Assembly: GCA_023974075.1 (NCBI GenBank)
Contig: CM043797.1
Location: 12,020,401-12,084,400 of the forward strand
Direction: 5' to 3'
Source of the DNA: Chaenocephalus aceratus
Taxonomy: Eukaryota > Chordata > Actinopteri > Perciformes > Channichthyidae
Length of the DNA: 64,000 nt
Shown: in pieces, positions 1 through 11,000 of the stretch
How positions within the stretch are numbered: position 1 is the stretch's first letter
Layout of the letters: the number at the start of each line of letters is the position of its first letter
Position numbers and translations under genes: made by a program
The notes under the pieces: model-generated
Seen by the model: only the letters and a program-made list of their open reading frames with translations
Database searches by the model: none
What the model was told of the DNA's origin: nothing

Positions 1-547
1 AGTTACTTGATAAAACTATCCCTTTGTGGCAAACCAGTGTGTGTAGTTTGATCTGCGCTACAGTTTGTCCGGTGTTAACATTCAATCAATCAATCAAAGT
101 TTATTTATATAGAATATCCAATTTCACATTTATCTCAGGGGGCTTTACAGTTTGTACAGAATACGACACCCTCTGACCTTAGACCTTCACAAGGACAAAC
201 TCCCAAAGAAACCCCACAGTGAATGTGACAATGGGAGGAAACTGGTGTGAACGTGCCCTCGATCTCAAAACTGGTGTGAACGTGCCCTCGATCTCAGTTG
301 AAAATAAACTCACTTTTCTATACTGGTCCACGCCATACTGCTTGTGTAATGTGTGCTTTATCTGTTCTCATCATTACTGTTTGGATGCGAAGCGTCCTTC
401 GGCAAAGGCAACCAATAACTCGACTTATTTCTAATTTTACATTTTTCTCAGCCTTAATAGTTGTCTCCCCTCCCCGTCCCCATTCACACCGAGCTATGGT
501 TTGTATGTTCTTCATTTCATCGCAAGTGTGTATACAGTTTTTACTGG
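1..547. other. Intergenic, with a retroposon-type 3' tail near 79-230
   Basis: I see no gene here. Around 79-230 the text has repeated AATC units, a TTTATTTATATAG motif, a GGGGGCTTTACAG motif and a CCTTAGACCTTCACAAGGACAAACTCCC motif read as separate pieces. This arrangement is typical of the reverse-complemented 3' tails of RTE/L2-type retroposons in fish. A 25-bp sequence (ACTGGTGTGAACGTGCCCTC core) is directly duplicated at about 241-294. Confidence 0.4.
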
Positions 548-1140
548 TTTAGACCCCATTTACACGGGAACGTTTGCGTTTACACACCAAATTCATTTTC
601 AAAAAAGTATTCCGTTCACACGCATTCGGCTCATTTAACGTGTCCGTTCACACGAGACCACTGGAAACGCTGTAGTACATATGCCGGGCCTGTAAGTGGC
701 GTAGTAACTTCCGCCACAAAATACACCAAAAGCAGCGAAGAAGACCCCGAGCATGGTTGCCCTTCTGTTTATGCCCCGCGGTGGATTTAGCAACATGTAG
801 TTCATGTAATTCTCCATGTCCACTCGTTGCTGATGGTTGTGGTAGAGGAGCTGTAGATTTTGCAGTAACATCTGATCTGTAGCATGGTCGAGCTGTAGAT
901 TTTGCACTAACATCTGTAGCATGGTCAGTAGCAGTAGCTACTGACCATGCTACAGCAGTGAGCAGCAGAGGTGGGGCTATGGCTCATCGTTATCAGGAAA
1001 TGATCGTATAGGGCGTACACACGGAGCCGTTTGCCCCCCTCCCAGAGCGTTCCGGTTGCAGATCTATCCACCTTGGGACCCGTTATCGTTATCGTAGAAA
1101 AGTTGTGGATACAACCGTTTGCGCTATCGTGTAAACAGCA
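548..1140. mobile_element. Non-autonomous DNA transposon, copy 1 of a family also at 14.4-15.2 kb
   Basis: This copy shares long blocks with 14400-15210: the GTCCGTTCACACGAGACC block, the GCTGTAGTACATATGCCGGG block, an AAGCAGCGAAGAAGAC block, and GGGACCCGTTATCGTTATCG near the right end. The ends are degenerate inverted repeats (left TTTACACGGGAACGTTTGCG; right reads, on the other strand, GTTTACACGATAGCGCAAAC). No transposase is present. The central part, about 780-955, differs from the other copy and has its own tandem GCAGTAACATCTG/GCACTAACATCTG units. Confidence 0.65.
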
Positions 1141-1730
1141 CATTAGTGTCAGTTCTGGTGTCCTTGAGTACAGCACCCATATCACTATTGGATAGTTCTG
1201 CCACACCATAGTTCAATTATATTTCTTTCAAAAATGATAACTAAAGAGGATAGGTCAGGAATACAATTTTGGTCACAGCATATAAGCCATAGTTCACAAC
1301 TAGTTAAGTTTGGTGAAGGAGAATGTGGCAGATCTGTGACAGGAATCTCTGGTCTCCTGCATGAAAGTCAGACCCATCAACCTGAGTGTTGGTTCTGGAT
1401 AGAAGATACTGGGCTGTGAAAAAAGCGACCAAAAAATGACATCATAGATCATAACAACCGCCTGCATGAAGACGCTCTGCTGCTGAATCGCTTTCAGTGG
1501 GCGCTCGAAAGCAGATGGAACAAAGCTGTAGTGCAAAGTGAGCGCAGCACAGCGACGTGCAGGCAACATGTGCACTTTCAAATGTAGCCTGCTCAGTGCG
1601 AACGCAGTCCTTCTGTCTCCATCTTCTTCCAGTTCACTCTGAATGGTTGATTTTAAAAGAAGGGGGGGGGCTCCTTACCCCTCCCCATTGCCCCCCTCTT
1701 CTTGTGCTTTGCCCCCCTTTGTTCTCCTTG
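1141..1730. other. Intergenic, no gene seen
   Basis: No convincing exon, splice-site pair or recognisable repeat was found. The short open frames lack coding character. Confidence 0.4.
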
Positions 1731-1780
1731 CGCACGCACACGCGCGCGCGCGCACGCACACGCGCGCGCGCACACACACA

Positions 1781-1811
<31 letters not shown>

Positions 1812-1812
1812 C
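1731..1812. repeat. Alternating CG/CA dinucleotide tract (Z-DNA-prone)
   Basis: About 80 bases of alternating purine-pyrimidine, first CG-rich blocks (CGCGCGCGCG twice) and then CA repeats. Such tracts are known to favour left-handed Z-DNA. It lies about 400 bases before a long GA tract, in the most CpG-rich part of the left third of the window. Confidence 0.9.
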
Positions 1813-2216
1813 TGGTACAATACAATGTCTGAAACGAGAATGGACCAGCCACCATGGGGAGAGTTGTAAGCTGTTGGCGCTCAGACTCTCTCTTTCTCCC
1901 TCTTTCTGTCTCTCGCAATCTGAAAAGCTCGCGCGCATCATGTTCTAGTGGCCGGCGAGCAAATTAACCCGCGACGAGATAATTTCCCCCTAAACCGTCC
2001 TTAACTGGGGGATGAAATTTAGGTTGGTGGGGGGGTACAGCGCAAGGCGGGCGGGGTCGCTCTAATAGTTGCTAGGGGCAACCATAGGGGGGTGATAGAA
2101 GGGGTCCTTGTGCGTCCGTGCATGTGATTACACGCGTGTGTGTGTGCGGCGCGCGTGTTCGGAACCTGCCAACGTCCCAAGACCTCTCGCGCCAATTCCA
2201 TCCCTATCCACTATTG

Positions 2217-2398
<182 letters not shown>

Positions 2399-5180
2399 GC
2401 TAGGGAGCGAGCGAGAGAGACATACAGACAGGAGAGAGAGGACATAGGCACAGACGGAGAGAGAGAGAGGCTGGTAGGATTGAGCCCGTGCAACACAAGA
2501 AGCTTATTACCCTTTTCTCCACGCGCTTGGAAACGGATTTACGCGCACGGAAGGAGGTTTGTTTGCCTCATTTATTTACCTTTTCCCGGCTTTTATCGTG
2601 TCCCTGCTGCTGTTTGCAATCATATCTGCCTCTGATTTATTTATTGTGCTTCTCGCATCTTTCAATGAACAGCTGTGGGTGCAGTTTGAGGCTACAAGTC
2701 GCGGGAATGCGTTTAATGGCGATTAGCCGGCGGGTAATTAGCCTTTAACGGACACATTAACTCGGTAGTATTAGTAGTAATAGGAGCGGCGTGGTTACAC
2801 TGACCGGGGACGCACGAGGGGCTTATTTTGGCTTGCATGGTCGGCGGGTCTTTGGTGTGTGCGAGGAGACAGAAAGTGGCGGAGGGGGACAATGAAGCTG
2901 CGCGCGGTGGCAAAAACTGTTCTCCAAAAATAAATTAGAAATATGTTCATTTTGTGATTAAGTCATTCACGTGAAATCAAGCCAGCAGATTAATCACACA
3001 GGCTGCCACCAATCTGGGTGTCTTTTTGTTGTGTTTTTGTGCGCCGTCTTTTCCTTTTTATTGAGCAAAACACACACAAATCTTCCTTATATTTGATAGT
3101 GTCCATGTGCGGCTCAACAGGGAGCGTTAGGTTATTTTTCATTCATATTCACTCTGCAGGGATGTAAAGCCGGTCTATATTTCTACCATATTTCAATGTT
3201 TGGGGCAGGCATATACAGTCCAATGTGAAATCTGTGCATCTGACATGCGAGCGTGTCATCTGTTCTCGCGTGTGGGTGTCTCTACATGTGCATGTATGTG
3301 TTTCCAGCGTCTGGAGAAAAAAACTGCACAAAAATCCAAAGATGCATGTAACTATGATTGAGTCTTTATGGTTATGGTCATAAAAAATTACATAAACAGT
3401 GCAATAAAAACCTGAGAATATTACACAATGCGCGCGCAGAGAGAGACGGTGGTTGGCAGTGCGAGGGTCTCTACCATTTTGCGCGTATAAAGACGCTCGC
3501 ACATGGCGACAGACAGAATCACATCATAATCACTGCCTGGCGTCCATGTGTGTAAACGAGGTCAACGTGGAGAGAGCAGGGAAACGTGATTATTTTTAGA
3601 CCCTTCGATACAATTAATGTTGTTTTTATTAACGGATATATTTTTATTCTCTCTGAGATTGTTTGAAGGCAGGAGGAGAGAAGCCTTTTTCTCTCCCCTT
3701 CTTCCCCCACAATAGACAAGGGGGCTGCTTGTTGGGAATTTGGCGCTTCACTTGTTTTGCTCAATGAGGAATTCGGTGTGAGCCCTTCTCTCTGTTGTTG
3801 TGTTGTTGTTGTTGTTGTTGATGTCGAAGCCCTCCATGAACCCTTTTATGGCTACTCTTTTATCACCATTGATTATGAGCATCCCTGTCGATTGGCTTAT
3901 GAAGTGACCATGTTGCGCTCTTTGCAATGCCCATATTGCATTCTGTCTCCCCCATGGCGTCACACTTACTCTCTATTGTTCCCTGTGTAAATCTGTTGGG
4001 AAACACTTTACATCGGCCCATTAACCCGAATGTACCTCCTCCCAAACATTTCCATATGAAAAGTCACTATTTTACTTAGTAACACATTGCTACAGTATCT
4101 AAAGTGTGGGTCCATCCTGTGAAGTCTGGTGACCTTCTTAATCTTTCATGGTTTTTATATTTGATTTTTTTTTAATGCTGTATTCTTAAAATAAATGTTA
4201 ACCTTAAGGAATATATTTTTTCATGGCTTGTAGGAAGGGGGGAATAAAAACATGTCGCCATATTAGAAGCTTTTTTGCCCCCAAAATGGAGGGGGAGGAG
4301 GCTCCGAGGAGACCATTAGCAATGCAAATTAGTTTTTTTCTTTTCTCTAACGGGGGCTCGGCACATCATTGGGGCTCGGGCACCTGCTGTCTTGAGCATG
4401 CGCGCGGCTGGATGGCTGACTAGCTTCCCCCCCTCAGCCTCGTGAACGCGCCTCCCTCCCTCCTTCTCATCAGAATAGGTTTCTTGTCCACGTGAACACG
4501 CGCTATTGGGGCTTTTAAGGATAAACACACAGAAGAAGAAGAGCTCGTGGCTGTGATTGGTCTCGCGCTCTCTAGCAGCCTTCTTTTAGCATAACAAAAG
4601 AAGGAAATAAATGGGAAGAAATTAGAGGAAGAATGACGGGGGAGTTTTAAAGAGAGAACTGAAATAAATGGGAGGCGGTGAATTAAAAGTGAGACAGGTA
4701 AAAAAAAAAGTATACATCCAAGATGGATTGGAGCAAAGAAGACAAAATGAAGGAAACTGGGTTTTTTTAGCATTCAAAATCGCCCAATCAGAAATGTACT
4801 TGTAAACAGATATAAAGTCACTTAAATTGTCTTTTAATGGGAAACACCAAAGAGGAAATTGGCATAAATCTTTCCTGCCCTAATTCAGTAGCATACTCAC
4901 TAATGCAGATTTTTGCAAAAATCTCCGGAACAGAATTATTTTATAATTCTTGGTTGATTTTGTTGCCAATTAGTTGGATATTTTGGACATCTCTTCATCT
5001 ACCAGTAAATGGCTTTTAGTGTCTTGCCCTCATCTATTATTTGTCAGGAAAATATTACTTTACTATCTGTTTATACAGCAGCCTTCACCTTTCGGTGTGC
5101 ACAGGAGGAGTTATATTAAATCCATATCTGTGTGCAACTGTGTATGTAGTGCTAGAATAGGGGCGGCTAAAGTCTAGTGT
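2399..5180. other. Intergenic; CpG-rich patches, no supported exon
   Basis: About 2400-2920 is richer in CpG than its surroundings (ACGCGCTTGG, ACGCGCACGG, GCGCGCGGTGG) and could include an upstream non-coding exon or promoter of the AKAP-like gene, but I see no decisive splice donor. A (TTG)n run lies at about 3796-3822. A second GC-rich patch is at 4380-4500. No protein-coding exon was recognised. Confidence 0.35.
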
Positions 5181-6050
5181 TATTAAAAAGGGACCAGCAA
5201 ACAGACCGAGAGGAGACAGGACAAATATATCCCTGTACACACATACACAACAAAATGTAAATTAATTCAATCATTACATTAAAGATTGTGCAGTTCAAAT
5301 AATTGGATAAAACAATGAGGACAAGCCAATTTAAAAAAAAATGGTTAAAGGGTGATAATTGAAGATGGACAGATTAAGGAGAGAAGAGTGTGATGTAAAA
5401 ATCAGACGAGAAGAAGAGAATATAAAGATGAACATGATGTAGAGCAAAAAAGATGAGCAAAGGATGGATGGTAACTTTAAAGGAAGAGAAAGTAGAAAAA
5501 CGTACGAGAAAGAAAGAAAGATTGAGAATGGGAGGAATGTAGGACAAACTAAAGGATAAAAGAAATGGAAAATGCCAATAGACAGTAATAAGGAGATATA
5601 ATGAGGATATAAACAAAGAGGTTAAGGGCAGGAAAGGAGACAAATTAAAGGAAATGGGCAGGAGGACAATAGTGTAGTTGACAGTAACGGGGGGAGGAAG
5701 GTTGATAAGTGAACGGAGGAAAGGGAGAAATTATTAGTTAAAACAAGAAGAGACATTGATGGAGAGTAAAATAAGGACTGATATAGAGGAGTAAGAATAG
5801 GACAGCAAGGGAACATCTTGAGAAGGGGACAAAAAACAAGAGTTTAAGAAGACAGGAATAACACGAGCAGGAAGAAGAAAAATAATCAATAGGGGGTGGG
5901 TGGAGGAGAATACATTCAACGGCAGATAAGAAGATAAGAACATGAATGAAGAAAAATATATAGGGACAAAGAAATGGGTTAAGACAGAGAAGGGACAGGA
6001 GAGATAAGGAAAGAGGAGAAGGGGGCTTAAAGAGAGTAAAGGGAGATGGA
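5181..6050. repeat. Strand-asymmetric purine-rich region
   Basis: Roughly 870 bases in which the + strand is dominated by A and G (many AAGAGG, GGAGAA and AGAAGA words) with few pyrimidine runs and no fixed repeat period. Open frames on the - strand are long only because pyrimidine codons contain no stops; they read as S/L/P/F low-complexity sequence and I reject them as genes. A similar shorter block is at about 20220-20560. Confidence 0.7.
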
Positions 6051-6051
6051 G

Positions 6052-6235
6052 CACTGAAAAAACTGAAATGTATTATGTCAAGAGATTCCCCATAACTCTA
6101 TTATGTTAGTTGAAAGAAATAACATTAATATTTGTTATTTAAACTCAATATTATTGCTTTCAATTAACTTCATGCAATTATGTGAATTCTGTTGACATAG
6201 TCAATGTAATTAAAGTCATCGTTCAGTTTTTCAGT
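6052..6235. mobile_element. MITE with CACTGAAAAA termini, copy 1
   Basis: It starts CACTGAAAAAAC and ends TTTTTCAGTG, a perfect 10-base inverted terminal repeat. Inner arms also pair: AAATGTATTATGTCAAGAGA on the left, and GTTGACATAGTCAATGTAAT on the right. Related copies are at about 55320-55430 and 56980-57136, with a fragment near 17310-17355. It encodes no protein. Confidence 0.75.
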
Positions 6236-6533
6236 GAGGATTGGAGGCAGATTGGAAAAAGAGGAGAAACTGGAGGGAAAATATAGGAGACATGTTAGAG
6301 GTTAGTTGACAAATTAAAGGATCTGATAAGGTGGGTGAAATGCGGGGGGGGGGCATTCACGGTCCGCCACGTGAACGCCAGCAAATGGCAAAAATGATGG
6401 AGGAAAAACGGTTATTTAGAAAGCCAACATGGCGACCGCAGTGGCAAGAAAAGGAGAAAATTGTTCAGTAATGTACAGCTGCATTTTCCCCTGGTCACAT
6501 GCACATCATGAGGGGTTTTTCAATTCGGTGCAG

Positions 6534-6542
6534 TATATAAAG
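6534..6542 (+). promoter_or_regulatory. TATA-box-like element (TATATAAAG)
   Basis: A consensus TATATAAAGG followed by a GC-rich stretch GCAGCCTGCAGCAG lies just before a possible start region at about 6565-6580. No gene was recognised downstream; a DNA transposon begins at 6679. It may be an orphan or cryptic promoter or a chance match. Confidence 0.3.
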
Positions 6543-6678
6543 GCAGCCTGCAGCAGACGATTCACTTCATTACCCGTGCAGGGTTTTACTGGAATGTAAA
6601 GGTTTCCTTCGCATGGCCTCTTTTGCCTTTTCCCCCAATCAATGAAGTTGCTGGAGGAGCCAAGTCACACTGATTTAA

Positions 6679-7292
6679 AGCTCCGTACACACCAAACTGA
6701 CACCAAAGAACACATCCCGACGGAACGTCGGCTCACGTCTCCTGCGTCTTGGCCATGTTTCGCACTGGAACACACCGCAAAGACTTCAGCCGACGGCCAA
6801 GAAGCACGTACGAACTGCGCATGCGTGAGTGGCAATAACTCTCCTTACCAGCAGGCGGCAGTAGTGTGTATTCGTCATTCAAAAGAGGCAACACCGGAAG
6901 ACAGACTGCGTGATAACCGAGAGAGAAGAACAGACTGTGTGATATAAACAAACAACAAATAGCGTGTGCGTTTCATTTTCACTCTACAAGGAGAAGCTCA
7001 TGGGGCTTTCCCGAACCTGTGTCGAGAGCTGGAGTTACATGAAATAGTTTGTTTGGGTCCCTCACTTCCGTTTCGCTTCTCATGCACTGATTCGATAAGC
7101 TGAACAGCCAATCAGAGTGTTTTCTTTGGCCGACGGCCTCCCGATTCAACATGTCGAATCGGCGACGGAAGGTGTCGGCACGGCCGAAAAGACACGACGG
7201 TGCAGTACACACCAATCTGAGTAGGGCGACACGACGCTCATCGACGGCCTGACATCTATCAACGGCGAAAATTTGCTTGGTGTGTAAGGACC
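6679..7292. mobile_element. Non-autonomous DNA transposon flanked by TTAA
   Basis: TTAA occurs directly on both sides (6675-6678 and 7293-7296). The ends are inverted: left CTCCGTACACACCAA, right reads TCCTTACACACCAA on the other strand. Inside are several near-palindromic GCCGACGGCC blocks. It has no transposase. The TTAA flanks fit a piggyBac-type target site, but a Harbinger-type TWA duplication cannot be excluded. Confidence 0.65.
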
Positions 7293-7459
7293 TTAACACG
7301 CTGTTGCAGAGAGAAGTCGCACCTCTGGGTTTACCCCCAAGGTTAATTTTTCTTTCATTAAATGTACAAGTTTAAAGTGTTAGCTGTTGTGATCTTTGTT
7401 TGGCCTATTAACTCTGAATCACCCATGTTTGGATGGCTGACGATCATTCTGCACAGCAT

Positions 7460-8071
7460 ACCCCTAGATTCCACCGGGTCCGTCTGCCGCGGTGTTCACA
7501 GCGATCCTGGCCACTCTAGTCAATGGGTGCTATTTCACCAGACGCGCCACGTTATGGCTAGAAGCGTCCCAGAAGCATCTCGGCGCTGGGCTCCACTAAA
7601 AATAGGATGCAAGTCTATTTTCGACGCAACGCGTTCCATAGCGCCGGGCAGGAAGTGGACCGGTCAGAGCATCCATCAATCCCCAAAATAAACACATTTT
7701 GCAGACCCTATCCCTCCGTAGTCTTTCAAGTAGGAGGAGAAATGCCAGCGTTCTCCTCCGGTTTACAGGCACTGTGTAAATTATTATATAGAATAATTAT
7801 GATGATGAATGCATTTTTTTACCACTAAAATACAGCAACACGTCTTTGATTCATGCCGTTTATAACTGGAATATTACAATTATTATTAACTTTGTCTGTA
7901 CAAAGTAGCCTGTCCAGGAAATATGCCCAAATCAACAAAAACTGCGAGCCGGCACGCAAGACGCTCCGCTTCTGAAATGCTTCTGAAACGCGCCCGATGG
8001 GTAATGAGGTCGGACCAAAACCGTGGCGCAGACGTGACTCGGCGCAGACGGACCCGGTGAAATCTAGGGGT
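7460..8071. mobile_element. Non-autonomous DNA transposon with CCCCTAGATT termini
   Basis: Left end CCCCTAGATTCCACCGGGTC; right end reads CCCCTAGATTTCACCGGGTC on the opposite strand, an inverted repeat of at least 20 bases with one mismatch, continuing into CGTCTGC. It holds no transposase. I did not find a clear target-site duplication. Confidence 0.75.
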
Positions 8072-11000
8072 TAGAGTTTTTTCATTAAGGAGGGAAATCA
8101 GCTTGAGTTATGTAAGCCATTGTCAAATGCGTATGCCATGGTTGAGCGGTGAAGGCAGATACTGTGGTGTGAAGTCTTCAATACACTGTCACTGTTCATG
8201 CAGCTCCAGGAGCTCTTTTTGCAGGTTGGTTTTTTCTGTCTGTAAGAAAATGGTAAGGGAAACCCATCAGATGCCTGAAAGGTGTAGAACATGTTTTAGA
8301 ATGTTTGTAATTTATTAGGATTTGTAATAAATGGGCGGGAACAAAACACCTATAAATGTTAAGATTGTTCTATTACTCAATGAAGTCCTTTCCCGTGGCA
8401 TTGAACTGATATGTCCAAAACGATTTTGCTACACATTTTTCTGTAATTCAGATTGACTTAATTGTGATCCAAGGAAGCTTTGATAACTATATGGACTACA
8501 ATAAAGAGAACGGTTCTGAACAAGGCTGAGCCACAAGTTATTTCAATAACTGGCCTGCTGAAGCTTTTTTACAGGGTTGGAGAGATCATATTTTGTTTCT
8601 GGGTGTTTGTCGCACAAAACAAGTTATTGAATGATGTCCATTGGGACTTGGGAATGTTTTTTTAGACCAGATGGTGAATGTCTTAACAAGTATAATAATG
8701 AACAGATTATTTGATATTGACAATAGTAGCTTGGTGCAGCTTCATTGTTGATTCAACTTCATAATGGTGGTTGTTAGCCTTGTTGGCTGATGTACAGTCC
8801 AACATCTAAACAGGGGATACAAAAAAGAGAGCAAGATGACATGGTGCACTGTTTAGATATTTCCCAGCAGATACGAAGAGATTATTTGATCAGAAAATAG
8901 AAAACCTCTGCTGGAAGGACTTAGGAGATAACATCAAATCGGTATTAAGCTACACAGACAGATAGCGTGGTGGCCATGGATAAAATATTTAGCTGGCTTT
9001 CCAAATCAGCCTATTCCCTCCCGCTCTGCATGTGTGTGAGTCCCAGCCCCCCCAACCCCCAAATCCTAACCGGCATGCCTGTTCACTGTGGAAAACAGGG
9101 TCAGGCTGGAGAAAAAAGAGAAAGAGAGAGCGAGCACATGATGGGCAGATAAAGGCTTGTCTGTGTCTGAGGGAGAAGAGAGTGAGGAGGATGAGAGGAG
9201 GAGGGGGAGGGGGGGCAGTGTAATGAAGGGGCCTCTCTGTTGAAGGAGGGAGTTGCGGCTCTATAGAAGGCTCCCATGGTGGACAGAAACAAGGCATTTA
9301 GTCTGTGAGTTGTCCTCTGTACCGCCATAATAGGCTCTTATAATGATGCCACTATGGACAGGGAGGGGAAAACAGAAAACAGAGAATGTCCCTTTAAACT
9401 GCGGGCTTGTTGTGAGGAATGCCTATAGTGTGATGAAGGTGGATGAGCTGTTGGGTCATTGGTAGGAACAAGAGAATGCCTCATCTGGGTGAGTTTAGGG
9501 CTCTGGACATGAACAGTTGAACACTGGGGCATCTGATGGCCCCAATTTATATCTGAATTCATATTGTAATGCTGATTTGCTGTTAACATGTCATTTTGGA
9601 GTTTTATAACCAGGGTTGTCATTGGTAATGTATCCAATTTAGTTCTCCCTAATCTAAGATGTGGATTAGGATTTGATAATGGTGAATTAGAGGTGAGAGT
9701 CAACTCTAGAATAGAAATATTCTATTAATAAAAGTATTTATTTCCAGATTACGGTTGGTGGAAGCTGAAAACGTTGTAAATTGACACAAAGCACAAACAC
9801 ATAAACATATTTTTAGCCTAAAATAGGTAAATTCTTCTCGACGTAACTTCCAATAATAAATCTTGGTCTTCAATGTGTCTTAAAGTCATTTTTACTTGAC
9901 CAATCTGTTATGACTGGATGAAAGCTTCCGGTTGATTTTTGGTTGGTTGTTGAAGTTTCAAAATGTATAAACCTCTGGTGGAAAAAAAGTCCATTTATCC
10001 AAAAGCCCATCCCTGCAAAAAACTGAAGCACATGGCTAATTATTATAGCAGAATAATGACAAAAGCTTGACCCACCCACATTGCTTCTGATTGGTTTACT
10101 ATGATATTCCTTCCTGGACCCTCACCAATCTCACTCCTCATGCCATTACTTAACAAATCCAACAAACAGGGCAATGAGTTTTAACCAATCAGATTAAAAA
10201 TACCATAATAGCAGAGTTTGTCTTTTTAAAAACAAAGGGCCTTCAGGGGAAATTGATGTTTGAAATGAGAGTCTCAGACAAATAGTATTTTGGAACAATG
10301 GGCCTTTCAGTCCCTTACTGATCTGACAAAGGTTAACAATTAATTGTATCTATTTCATTTTCTATTGTTTTAGACATCGACAGCATAAGTAATTGTGTTG
10401 CCTTAGTGTTAGGTCATGCCTGATTTGAGCTCATTTTTACAAAGTGATGTCCGACCAAGTAAGGAGAAGCGATATTGTTATACTGAAAATGTACTTAAGT
10501 AAAGAATCGGAGTATTTCTTCCACCTCTGGTTGTTATCGTGAAAAGTGACAGATGAAAACAGTGTTCATGTCTGTTTGCTTTTTGTTGGAATACATTAGA
10601 AATAAGTTGCATTTAAGTGACGGGCCTTACACTATTTGTTAAAAGTCCCTTATTCTACTGTATCCATTTTGAATAATGAATTATAGCAAACTGGGTTGTT
10701 ACAGAAAGAAACAGTGCGCAGTTGGAATGAAGGTGTATTTTTGGAAGCAGTAAATGGTGGAGATTTGGCTCCATGGTGCATTTCTCTTCCTAGTTGCCCA
10801 CAATTTCAGCCTTCCAGACCATTTTGAAATGTGAGTGCTTCGTTTTGGATATTTCCTGCAGCGGCAGTAATATCGGAATCAATTTGATTTATCTGTGGAT
10901 AATGGTGACATTTTGTTCTGCCTCCTCTGCAGAAAACGGTTAACAGTTGGTAAACCAAAGACAGTAGTAATACAGATCAATATTTAAATTACAGCTGAAT

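Noticed and set aside
5374..6054. Ser/Leu/Pro/Phe-rich - strand frames
   Set aside because: Purine skew on the + strand removes stop codons from the other strand; no domain and no conservation signal.
9989..10079. Possible small exon in the 9870-10079 frame
   Set aside because: No acceptor/donor pair in phase with a neighbouring exon and no recognisable peptide.
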